Shown in pieces: positions 1-7,143 of a DNA stretch of 15,226 bases. The stretch spans positions 1-15,226 of the forward strand of contig CALZIH010000051.1 of NCBI GenBank assembly GCA_945787305.1, written 5' to 3'. The notes under the pieces are model-generated. The model was not told the origin of the DNA. It did no database searches and saw nothing but the letters and a program-made list of their open reading frames with translations. How positions within the stretch are numbered: position 1 is the stretch's first letter; each line of letters starts with the position of its first letter. Made by a program: the position numbers and the translations under genes. Source of the DNA: an uncultured Desulfobulbaceae bacterium. GTDB lineage: Bacteria; Desulfobacterota; Desulfobulbia; Desulfobulbales; Desulfobulbaceae.

Positions 1-800
1 TTACCTTTTTTCCGATTGATCGCCCCGGTAAAGGCCCCCTTTTCATAGCCAAAGAGATCACTTTCCAGAATAGAATCATTTATGGCGTTACAGTTGATCT
101 TGAGAAAGGGTGTATCATTCCTATTACTCGTAGCTCTGACCAGATTGGCTACCAACTCTTTTCCGGAGCCGGACTCGCCTGTAATAAGTATGGTCGCATC
201 CGACTTGGCCACCTGGTGTACCATCTCGCGCAATTCGCGCATGGCCGAGCTATTGCCTACCATACGATCGGCCTCGTGGTGAAAGCCGAGTTGGTTTTTT
301 AAGGTGTTGACCTGTCGGGAAAGTCGTTTTCTTGTTTCCTCACTCTCTTCAAGTTCTTGAATTTTTTTATTCAGAATAACTTCGATATTGGTGTTAAACT
401 CCAGCAGTTCCCCCTCGTGCTCTTTACGCTGGGAAATATCACGCATAACCACCATGATCAACTGCGCTCCGGTATAACCGACAAAGGGCGCAACCGAGTA
501 TTCTACTGGCACACCATTAACGATGGTTTCAGACAGGCCGGAAGCATTGCCACCCTGCTCTTGCTTTCCCTGATGAAAAAGCAGACATTCACCACCTACC
601 TGCCGTAAGTCTTCTCCACATTCCCGAGTGCAGAGATCACCGAACCGTTCCAAAGCGCTTCGATTCTGATACTCAATGATAAAATCATCACGCAGCAGAA
701 AAACCATCTCCGGCATAGCATCAAGTAAAGTCTGCCAGTTTCTAACCAGACGGTCGACTTCATTTCGGGTTTTCTGAAGCTCGACATTAAAATCCGTCAC
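1..800 (-). CDS. PAS-domain sigma-54-dependent transcriptional activator (C-terminus cut by window edge)
   Basis: Enhancer-binding protein that would use ATP hydrolysis to open sigma-54 promoters. Numbered from the GTG at 800, the visible 266 residues show a PAS-like sensor at about 20-125, a charged helical linker at about 125-175 likely to form a coiled coil, and the start of the AAA+ domain. The Walker A is GESGSGKE (208-215) and the sigma-54 contact loop GAFTGA is at 255-260. There is no receiver domain, so input is probably direct through PAS rather than by a histidine kinase. Cys57, Cys61 and Cys72 cluster in the PAS region. The start is chosen because GAGGAG (813-808) sits 7 bases before the GTG. 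An in-frame ATG at 860 lacks a Shine-Dalgarno site and would add 20 residues. Walker B, the sensor motifs and any DNA-binding domain lie outside the window, so the target genes are unknown. Confidence 0.9.
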   Translation of the reverse strand, partial: MTDFNVELQKTRNEVDRLVRNWQTLLDAMPEMVFLLRDDFIIEYQNRSALERFGDLCTRECGEDLRQVGGECLLFHQGKQEQGGNASGLSETIVNGVPVEYSVAPFVGYTGAQLIMVVMRDISQRKEHEGELLEFNTNIEVILNKKIQELEESEETRKRLSRQVNTLKNQLGFHHEADRMVGNSSAMRELREMVHQVAKSDATILITGESGSGKELVANLVRATSNRNDTPFLKINCNAINDSILESDLFGYEKGAFTGAINRKKG

Positions 801-896
801 CGATGCACTCCTCTTGCTTTTTCGCCTGCTTGCAGGAATATTCAAACCATATGTATTCATGATACTCAATTAGAGAAAAATCACCAGAGAAACTTC

Positions 897-902
897 CGTC
901 AA
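897..902 (-). promoter_or_regulatory. Weak candidate promoter -35 box for the sigma-54 activator
   Basis: On the minus strand TTGACG lies about 100 bases upstream of the GTG start at 800. At the expected distance the sequence is only T-rich (near 874-879), with no good TATAAT match. It is the only -35-like box seen between mutY and this gene, so it is offered tentatively. Readthrough from mutY is equally possible, since no minus-strand terminator is evident in 861-978. Confidence 0.2.
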
Positions 903-978
903 TGCGGAATTTTTTATTTTTCCGTATATTTCTTTCTATCTAATGGAAAACTTGGCAAAAGAAAACAGGTAATTCCAC

Positions 979-2103
979 CTATTTTCTTCTTTTTTTCCGG
1001 TTTTTGCCAACAAAAAGCTCTTCTATAAGTCGCCGATGACCGGCAGGAAACGGAAAGTCACGTAACCCGGCAGGAGAGACCCATCGATACTGGCTGGCGG
1101 CATGCAGGACCGGTGTTTGCTTCTTGCCCTGTAATCGACAGGTAAAGCCGTGCAGGGTAACCCGATACTTCGTATAATGATGAACAACCGTTTCTAAGGG
1201 CCGTAATTCAGAAACGGTCAGCTCTGTTTCCTCTAATATTTCTCGAGTCGCGGCCTGTTGTGGCGTTTCACCCTCTTTTAATCTGCCGCCCGGAAACTCC
1301 CACAAACTTCCCCAGACATCGTTGGCAAGACGCTGTTGGACAAAGATCAACTCTTCATGAACAATGATGCCGCAAGCCATAACGATCTCAATCGTCTTTG
1401 CCTTCGGAACACGAACAGGCCGCAGGTTGATTGTGCCGCGCTGCCGGGATTGACAGCGACCGGTCAAGGGACAGCAATTACACTTTGGTGATTTTGGCCG
1501 ACAAACCAATGCCCCCAGTTCCATCAGGGCCTGATTAAAAAAACGAGCCTGATTGTCCGGAAGCAGCTCTTTGGCAAAATTTTGTAATTTCTTCCTGACA
1601 CTTACCGCCTTCACGGACTGATCCAGATCAAGCAGACGGGCAAAAACCCGTTCAACATTGGCATCCAGTACCGGAAATGGCTTGTTGTAGGCAATGGAGA
1701 GTATGGCTGCTGCTGTATACGGACCCACGCCCGGCAAAGCCAGCAGTATCTCGGGATCAGCAGGAACCTTTCCATCATGCTCTTCCATAAGCACCTGTGC
1801 TGTCCGACGAATATTTTTTGCCCGTGAATAATACCCCAATCCTTCCCAGGCTTTCAATATCTCCTGTTCACCTGCCTCTGCAACCGAAGAAACATCAGGA
1901 AACAGCCCCATCCAACGATTGTAGTATTGCACCACCCGGTCCATTTGGGTTTGCTGGCCCATGATTTCGGAAATCCAGACGTGGTAGGGATCATATCCTG
2001 CTCGCCAAGGCAGGTTGCGTTGATTCTCATCAAACCAGGAGAGCAGAAGTTTCTGTACAGTATTTTTTTCTGAAATTGTGTATCTGTTCGATGTATCCTT
2101 CAT
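979..2103 (-). CDS. mutY: A/G-specific adenine glycosylase MutY with C-terminal Nudix domain
   Basis: Removes adenine mispaired with 8-oxoguanine in base-excision repair. The 374 residues have the full family layout. The catalytic Glu46 lies in SEIMGQQTQ, the helix-hairpin-helix is LPGVGPYTAAA (about 123-133), and the conserved Asp147 is in LDANVERV. The [4Fe-4S] cysteines C201, C208, C211 and C217 show the canonical C-x6-C-x2-C-x5-C spacing. A C-terminal Nudix-fold domain (about 238-365) would read 8-oxoG. Its Nudix box (273-295) keeps nearly all catalytic-type positions, including REILEE, with Glu294 where the consensus has Gly; many MutY proteins have lost more of this motif. The tail is very basic (GKNRKKRRK). 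The Shine-Dalgarno before the ATG is weak (only a purine-rich AAAAGAG). The gene diverges from the one at 2159 across 55 bases and points toward the sigma-54 activator. Confidence 0.96.
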   Translation of the reverse strand: MKDTSNRYTISEKNTVQKLLLSWFDENQRNLPWRAGYDPYHVWISEIMGQQTQMDRVVQYYNRWMGLFPDVSSVAEAGEQEILKAWEGLGYYSRAKNIRRTAQVLMEEHDGKVPADPEILLALPGVGPYTAAAILSIAYNKPFPVLDANVERVFARLLDLDQSVKAVSVRKKLQNFAKELLPDNQARFFNQALMELGALVCRPKSPKCNCCPLTGRCQSRQRGTINLRPVRVPKAKTIEIVMACGIIVHEELIFVQQRLANDVWGSLWEFPGGRLKEGETPQQAATREILEETELTVSELRPLETVVHHYTKYRVTLHGFTCRLQGKKQTPVLHAASQYRWVSPAGLRDFPFPAGHRRLIEELFVGKNRKKRRK

Positions 2104-2158
2104 CTCTTTTCTTTTGAATGAGTGAACCCTTCATTTGACTTTGATCAGTTAGAATGCA

Positions 2159-3439
2159 ATGAGACATACCACATCCACCCGCGGCCTGTGCACCCTATGC
2201 GTTTTCCTTACCGCATCTCTGTTCTCCTGCTGTCGATATGGACTTGCGCTTGAAGCAGCAGAAATACTTGTTATAGCCAACAGTAACGTCTATGGCAGCA
2301 CGGAGCTGGCAAAATACTATCTCCACAGTCGATCCATCCCCGACAAAAACTTGGTTACCCTCCGGACCACCAAACTGGAAACATGTTCTCGAACTCAATA
2401 TAATAAAGAGATACGAGAGCCTGTTCTGCAATATCTCAGACAACGAATGAAAACACAACGAATTCGCTGCCTGGTAACCGTCTACGGCCTCCCGTTGAGG
2501 ATAGGATCAAATGCAAAGGAGGAAAACGAACAGAAAACAACCAGGGCCGCGGTCGACTCCGAGCTGGCCCTTATTCTCAGTGGTGACTATCCGCTTGACG
2601 GCTGGCAACCTAACCCGTATTTCCTCGGTTTTCAACGGCAGAACATACTCCTCAAACGAGACAACGTCCTTATGGTCAGCCGCCTTGACGGTCCTGATTT
2701 AAAAACAGTTCGCCGCGTTATTGACCACAGCCTCAAGGCGGAAACAATCGGCTTGCGAGGTCGAGCATGCATTGATGCTCGATGGCCGCGAAAGGACCAG
2801 GGTAATCTACAAGGTTATGCCTTATACGATGCATCCCTGCACAAAACCGCCGAAATAATCGCCAAGGATGGGCAAATGGAAGTCAACATGGACAGCAAAG
2901 AACGGCTGTTTTCAGAAGGTGAATGCCCACAAACCGCCCTGTATTGTGGCTGGTACAGTTTGACAAACTATGTCGATGCCTTTACATGGCAACAAGGCGC
3001 CATCGGCTTTCATATTGCAAGTGGGGAGTGCACAACCCTGAAAAACCCAAAGAGCAATGCCTGGTGCAAGCGCATGCTCGAAGATGGCATTGCTGCTACA
3101 ATCGGCCCCGTTTATGAGCCGTATGTCCAGGGATTTCCACTGCCGGATATTTTTTTCCGTCACCTCATCGACGGCTACCTGAGTCTTGCGGAATCATATC
3201 TGGTAAGCCTGCCCTTTCTTTCCTGGCAGATGATCTTGATCGGCGACCCGTTATACATGCCGTTCAAGCCGATAAACTTTTCTGAACACGAACTCTGTTT
3301 TCCCCTCTTTGCGCCTGATCCAATTCAACACCTGCTGAACCCTATGTCGCTGCACAGACCACTCCACCAGCTTGTGTTTTCCGGGAAAGTCGGTCAGAGA
3401 CAAACCAAGCAGCATGGTCAAAACACCTTGCCCTGGTAG
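2159..3439 (+). CDS. TIGR03790 family putative secreted protein of unknown function
   Basis: I recognise the family pattern, not a function. After a basic start there is a hydrophobic export segment (about 9-30). A Cys pair follows LFS near residues 24-25; the F at -2 makes it a poor lipobox, so lipoprotein status is uncertain. The family core then starts with ILVIANSNVYGS, YYLHSRSIPDKN and LVTVYGLPLRI, and ends with LIGDPLYMPF (about 360-369). The family is known from Desulfobacterota and related bacteria, and its members usually end soon after the GDPLY-type motif. Here about 56 more residues follow, and nearly all are encoded antisense to the conserved end of the gene at 3251-3664. That tail is therefore probably recent or irrelevant. 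No convincing Shine-Dalgarno precedes the ATG. The gene stands alone on the plus strand between two minus-strand units. Confidence 0.85.
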   Translation: MRHTTSTRGLCTLCVFLTASLFSCCRYGLALEAAEILVIANSNVYGSTELAKYYLHSRSIPDKNLVTLRTTKLETCSRTQYNKEIREPVLQYLRQRMKTQRIRCLVTVYGLPLRIGSNAKEENEQKTTRAAVDSELALILSGDYPLDGWQPNPYFLGFQRQNILLKRDNVLMVSRLDGPDLKTVRRVIDHSLKAETIGLRGRACIDARWPRKDQGNLQGYALYDASLHKTAEIIAKDGQMEVNMDSKERLFSEGECPQTALYCGWYSLTNYVDAFTWQQGAIGFHIASGECTTLKNPKSNAWCKRMLEDGIAATIGPVYEPYVQGFPLPDIFFRHLIDGYLSLAESYLVSLPFLSWQMILIGDPLYMPFKPINFSEHELCFPLFAPDPIQHLLNPMSLHRPLHQLVFSGKVGQRQTKQHGQNTLPW

Positions 3440-3664
3440 AAACAGCATTGCTATACCGGCACCAAACAGGACAACACCGATTACATTTCTTACTATCAGG
3501 ACAAGTAAAGCGGCAACCGGATGGCGCTGCCGGTAGGACAGGCGATGATTCTGGAAATAATCTTCAGGCAATCGACTTACCAGCCAGGGGACAAAGAGCA
3601 GGCTGCCGACAAACATGAAGATGGAGAGGACTCCAAGTAAGGCTACGATGTCAGTCAGTGCCAT
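3251..3664 (-). CDS. Small membrane protein, PGPGW-type family
   Basis: A 137-residue protein with a hydrophobic N-terminal helix (about 6-30), then two further hydrophobic stretches (about 49-76 and 79-92) around LPGQG (76-80). A conserved-looking cytoplasmic end carries FPGKH (93-97) and LNWIRRKEGK (113-122). This layout matches the PGPGW family of putative transmembrane proteins, whose role is unknown. The ATG lies inside the end of the PrmA-like gene, giving a 14-base overlap that suggests translational coupling. Its Shine-Dalgarno is weak (AAAAAAGAAA). It is the last gene of a three-gene minus-strand operon and its 3' end overlaps the TIGR03790 gene by 189 bases on the opposite strand. 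Because the C-terminal motifs fit the family, this reading frame is likely the constrained one in the overlap. Confidence 0.8.
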   Translation of the reverse strand: MALTDIVALLGVLSIFMFVGSLLFVPWLVSRLPEDYFQNHRLSYRQRHPVAALLVLIVRNVIGVVLFGAGIAMLFLPGQGVLTMLLGLSLTDFPGKHKLVEWSVQRHRVQQVLNWIRRKEGKTEFVFRKVYRLERHV

Positions 3665-4496
3665 TTTCTTTTTTCTGCAGCAGCCAGAGTCGCCACTGCT
3701 CGCGACGTGCCCTATGCACCATGCGCACCCTGTCCGTCGGCAATGCAGCCAACAGGTCCGGCTCCATGCCGGGAATAAAGCCGGAAACCATGTGCAAGCG
3801 TGGCTGCCAGAATTTTTGGTTCTTGAAAAGCTGCAACAGCAGTCGTTTATACAAGTTGGTAATTACAAGGTCATACTGCATATCAGGGAGACCATCCTGT
3901 ACATCATACCCATAAACCTCAACCTGCTGGCCACAGCCGTTTAGTTCGACGTTCCGCTTCGCCACACTCACGGCAAGCGGATTGTTATCAAGTGCTGTAA
4001 CCCGTTCGACGCCAAGACGTGCCGCGGCAATGGCAAGCAGTCCGGTACCGGTTCCCAAATCAAGCACCGATCGTATCCGCTCTCCCGACTCAAGGATAAG
4101 CGTCTCCAAGGTTTCCAGGCAAAGGCGGGTGGTTGCATGAAACCCACTGCCAAATATCACACTGGGATCAAGAACGATTTGCTGGCAACAGGAATCGACG
4201 GGAACAGTATCCTCCCATAATGGCCGAACTGCCAAATACTTGGTCGCAAAAGCAGTGATTTGTACCCCGGCTTCCCAGTCTTGATAATTCAGGTCGGCCT
4301 GATACACAATCTCAGCCCCGGTTTTTCGGCAAAGTTCTGCAACCAGCTCATCTTTGGGCCGGTGAAAAAAAAGAATAGGGCTCTCGTCTTCTATCCAGAT
4401 CCCTATCAAATCCGGATCATTAAAGGCCGGCAGTGCCCCCCGATCAAGCGAATAGACATAGAGCTGATCATATTTCGTATACGGCTTTTTAAGCAC
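3651..4496 (-). CDS. PrmA-like class I SAM methyltransferase (ribosomal protein L11 methyltransferase family)
   Basis: The C-terminal two thirds form an S-adenosylmethionine-dependent methyltransferase. The PrmA-type lead-in GSGFHATTRLCLETLE starts at 116, the SAM-binding motif I is LDLGTGTG (145-152), the acidic loop is ALDNNPLA (168-175), and motif IV is ITNLYKRL (212-219). Bona fide PrmA trimethylates ribosomal protein L11. The N-terminal 90 residues here do not obviously resemble the PrmA substrate-recognition domain, and motif IV reads NLYK where PrmA typically has N-I/L-A. The protein target is therefore uncertain, and this may be a paralogue. The start is GTG at 4496, supported by GGGAG 6 bases upstream, which sits within the end of the nitroreductase gene; only 3 bases separate the two genes. 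Length (281) is close to that of E. coli PrmA. Confidence 0.82.
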   Translation of the reverse strand: MLKKPYTKYDQLYVYSLDRGALPAFNDPDLIGIWIEDESPILFFHRPKDELVAELCRKTGAEIVYQADLNYQDWEAGVQITAFATKYLAVRPLWEDTVPVDSCCQQIVLDPSVIFGSGFHATTRLCLETLETLILESGERIRSVLDLGTGTGLLAIAAARLGVERVTALDNNPLAVSVAKRNVELNGCGQQVEVYGYDVQDGLPDMQYDLVITNLYKRLLLQLFKNQKFWQPRLHMVSGFIPGMEPDLLAALPTDRVRMVHRARREQWRLWLLQKKENGTD

Positions 4497-4499
4497 TTA

Positions 4500-5129
4500 T
4501 TACTCCCGAGCCTTGGATTCTGCAGAAACCAGAATATCAACCAACCGTCTTTTCGGGACATGATGCACCTGCTCTTTATCACGCCAGTAACGAACATCGC
4601 CATCTTCCCCGACCTCTTCCAGCTCAACCTTCTCGGCAGGATAACCAAGAGCCAGGACCAGCAAAACCTTGCTGCTTGGACTTAAGCTAAGGATATCATA
4701 AATTTTCTCAGAAAATGATCCGATGCGGCAACCGAATATCCCCAATGATGCAGCCCCCAGCAACAAATTCTGACTGGCGATGCCCAGATCGAAGTGAGCT
4801 TCATACTCCGGACCTTTCAACCATTTCCGTTCCAGCAGACAAACGATATAGGCGGAAGGGCGCTCTCCCGAAACCGGGCCTTTCCAGTCTGGAATATATC
4901 CGGCCCAACCAAGCAGTGGGAAGAGAGCTGAACGTAGGGAATCTTCCGTGATAATTTGATATCTAAGGGGTTGCCCGTTTCTGGCAGAACCACCAAGCCG
5001 TGCCAAATCCACCAACTCAAGCAGGGTTTCCGGTGTCACCTTATGTTCTTCCTGAAACCGACGAACAGTACGGGTTGTTACAATCAGATCAGCAAGCATG
5101 ATGCTCTTACTCCATAATTTGTCCGACAT
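4500..5129 (-). CDS. Nitroreductase family FMN oxidoreductase
   Basis: A 209-residue protein of the nitroreductase fold, which binds FMN as a dimer and reduces substrates with NAD(P)H. Visible signatures are the N-terminal RTVRRF (20-25), which contacts FMN phosphate in this family, SARNGQPLRYQII (48-60), the helix ASQNLLLGAASLGIFGCRIG (118-137), and ALGYPAEKV (160-168). The physiological substrate cannot be told from sequence; members range from nitro-compound reductases to flavin-fragmenting enzymes. It is first in the operon with the PrmA-like and PGPGW genes. The ATG at 5129 has GGAG 7 bases upstream. A second in-frame ATG at 5099 also has a well-placed GGAG, so a protein ten residues shorter is equally possible. 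Confidence 0.9.
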   Translation of the reverse strand: MSDKLWSKSIMLADLIVTTRTVRRFQEEHKVTPETLLELVDLARLGGSARNGQPLRYQIITEDSLRSALFPLLGWAGYIPDWKGPVSGERPSAYIVCLLERKWLKGPEYEAHFDLGIASQNLLLGAASLGIFGCRIGSFSEKIYDILSLSPSSKVLLVLALGYPAEKVELEEVGEDGDVRYWRDKEQVHHVPKRRLVDILVSAESKARE

Positions 5130-5331
5130 GGGTCAGCTCCGGGCACGTTTTTACCTCAAAACGAATCATTGCCATCAGAAACGAAAATACTACCCCAAGT
5201 CAATACTTTTCCCATCATGAAAAAGAAAAAAGAAAACTCTTCTTATTTTCCTGTTCAACTCAAATTTAACATGCTAGATTTTAAAGAGATACAGCTAAAA
5301 AGAGTATAACTCTCACTTTTTCATTAATCTG

Positions 5332-6132
5332 ATGCTCGACATCCTCAAGGCCATGCGGTGGCAAGATATCATTGATATCCTCATCGTCTCCTACATCATC
5401 TATCGCATCATCCTCCTCATCCGCGGCACTCGTGCCGTCCAGATGCTGCTTGGAATTGTCCTCATCACCGGTATGTACTTTATTTCCGGCAGGTTCGACC
5501 TGTTGACACTGCACTGGCTGCTAAAAACCTTTCTCAGCTCTATCCTATTGATAATAATCATAGTATTTCAAGCCGATATCCGCAGGGCGCTGACACAGAT
5601 GGGCAAAACCCCCTTTCATAAAACCCATGATGTAGCGGTTCGAGATATAAATGAAATCATCACTGCCGCCATATATATGGCCCGTAGACGAATCGGGGCA
5701 TTAATTATTATCGAACGTGAAACCGGACTTCGTGATTATATCGAATCCGGATTTCGCCTTGATGCCCGCCTGGTACACGAGCTCCTGATTGCCATATTCC
5801 TTCCGTCTTCGCCGATGCATGATGGTGGACTTATAATCCATAAGGGCAAGATTCACTCCGCCGGCTGCCTGCTCCCTCTTTCCAAAAACCCCAGCATCTC
5901 CAAGCGTTACGGCACCCGTCATCGTGCGGCTCTGGGACTTTCCGAAGAAACCGATGCCGTTATTATTGTTGTCTCTGAGGAAACCCAAGAAATTTCCCTT
6001 GTCAAACAGGGGCAAATCACGACCATTCGTGATGAAGACGCCTTGACCAATACACTGCAAAAAATATTCATTAACCAGGAACAAACCACCTCTGCATGGA
6101 AAAACTGGCTTGGCTTAATAAAGAATTCCTGA
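5332..6132 (+). CDS. cdaA: Diadenylate cyclase CdaA (DacA), membrane-bound c-di-AMP synthase
   Basis: Makes cyclic di-AMP from two ATP. The 266 residues show three membrane helices (about 12-30, 36-52, 58-80) followed by the DisA_N-type cyclase domain (about 95-240). The second catalytic motif GTRHR (194-198) and the following SEETDAVIIVVSEET are canonical. The first motif, usually DGA, is DGG here (164-166, in PMHDGGLII); the metal-binding Asp is kept. The gene starts a cdaA-cdaR-glmM cluster, the arrangement known from Firmicutes and other bacteria. No Shine-Dalgarno sequence is visible before the ATG. An in-frame TAA at 5296 rules out a much earlier start, so this start is likely but its translation signal is unusual. 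The upstream 202 bases are shared with the divergent nitroreductase operon. Confidence 0.95.
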   Translation: MLDILKAMRWQDIIDILIVSYIIYRIILLIRGTRAVQMLLGIVLITGMYFISGRFDLLTLHWLLKTFLSSILLIIIIVFQADIRRALTQMGKTPFHKTHDVAVRDINEIITAAIYMARRRIGALIIIERETGLRDYIESGFRLDARLVHELLIAIFLPSSPMHDGGLIIHKGKIHSAGCLLPLSKNPSISKRYGTRHRAALGLSEETDAVIIVVSEETQEISLVKQGQITTIRDEDALTNTLQKIFINQEQTTSAWKNWLGLIKNS

Positions 6133-6136
6133 AGGA
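6132..6136 (+). promoter_or_regulatory. Ribosome binding site deciding the cdaR start
   Basis: AAGGA begins on the last base of the cdaA stop codon and ends 4 bases before the ATG at 6141. The earlier in-frame ATG at 6096, inside cdaA, has no such site. This favours the 6141 start and implies coupling of cdaR translation to cdaA termination. Confidence 0.6.
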
Positions 6137-6140
6137 AAAC

Positions 6141-7067
6141 ATGGCCAGAATTCGCCTGAAAGATTGGGCATTCAAGGCGGTCTCGCTCGTCCTGGGTGTT
6201 TTACTCTGGTATTTCGTAGTCGGTGAAGATCAGGTGGACATCAACATTTCAGTACCTATCGAGGTGTTAAACCTGCCGTCTGACCTGGTTATCTCCAACC
6301 AGTACAAAAAGGAAATCGAAGCCTCTGTTCGGGGGCCACGCAGTATAATTCAGGAATTGCGCAATCGAAATATCACACGACCGGTGGATTTATCGAAAGC
6401 CATCCCCGGCACAATGGTCATAAAAAATGCTGCTGACGCCATCTCCTTCCCTAACGGTATTAAGGTGTTACGCCTGCAACCTGCCAACACAACCCTGTTG
6501 CTTGACAAGTTAGCGGAAAAAGAGTTTCCCATCCACCCTGTGGTCGAAGGGGAGCCGATCGCGGGCTTTGAACTCAGTGCCATTAAATTGCAGCCGGAAA
6601 AGCTTATCGTTTCCGGGCCAAAAACCATTCTCGATTCTCAACTTGCCCTGAAGACCTATGTTATCAACCTTGATGGACTTGCCCATTCCACCAGCCTGCA
6701 GGTTCAACTGAATCTGAGCCCTGAAATGCTTAACCTAATCGGTGAAACCGTGGTCTCGGCTGAAATAACAGTCAAAGAACGCATGCTGAAAAAGACAGTT
6801 CGCGGCATTCCGGTCAATGTTCGGGATGCCGACCAAGAAGTAATAACCGTACCGGCAACGGTGGCTGTCGAGGCGGATATTCCAGAAAACCTTATCCGTG
6901 ACACACCTGAACTGGCCATGCTCTTCAGGGCCTCGGTGGGAGTAAAGGATGCTGCACTTCCCGGACAGATTGAAGTCAATGTTGCAGGGGTAACTGTCCC
7001 TAATCACGCTCCAATCAAAGTAATCACCATCAAACCCGACAAGGTGGTAGTTCGTCTTCAGCAATAA
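6141..7067 (+). CDS. cdaR: YbbR-domain membrane protein CdaR, regulator/partner of CdaA
   Basis: Numbered from the ATG at 6141 (308 residues), a short basic N-terminus leads into one membrane helix (about 9-28), and the rest is extracytoplasmic. It is made of repeated beta-rich YbbR modules of about 75-85 residues. Module-like openings can be seen at VDINISVPIEVLNLP, EKEFPIHPVVEGEP and KKTVRGIPVNVRD, each with a downstream V/I-x-V-x-G-P or similar strand (for example VRGPRS and IVSGPK). In Firmicutes, CdaR binds CdaA and modulates c-di-AMP synthesis; the same role is inferred here from the cluster order. The gene begins 8 bases after the cdaA stop with AAGGA between them. The alternative ATG at 6096 would add 15 residues and overlap cdaA by 37 bases, without a ribosome binding site. 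Confidence 0.9.
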   Translation: MARIRLKDWAFKAVSLVLGVLLWYFVVGEDQVDINISVPIEVLNLPSDLVISNQYKKEIEASVRGPRSIIQELRNRNITRPVDLSKAIPGTMVIKNAADAISFPNGIKVLRLQPANTTLLLDKLAEKEFPIHPVVEGEPIAGFELSAIKLQPEKLIVSGPKTILDSQLALKTYVINLDGLAHSTSLQVQLNLSPEMLNLIGETVVSAEITVKERMLKKTVRGIPVNVRDADQEVITVPATVAVEADIPENLIRDTPELAMLFRASVGVKDAALPGQIEVNVAGVTVPNHAPIKVITIKPDKVVVRLQQ

Positions 7068-7143
7068 CCATCGTGTGCCATTGACACTAAATCATTAATC
7101 AAAGAAACAACGTAGACTATTTCATAATATACAGGAACACAAC

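Noticed and set aside
894..920. Short hairpin TTCCG/CGGAA followed by a T-rich run on the plus strand
   Set aside because: It has terminator shape only on the plus strand, where no gene lies upstream; the five-pair stem is weak.
7081..7086. Perfect TTGACA upstream of glmM
   Set aside because: No -10-like hexamer occurs at 16-18 bases downstream; the TAATAT nearer the gene is too far away to pair with it.
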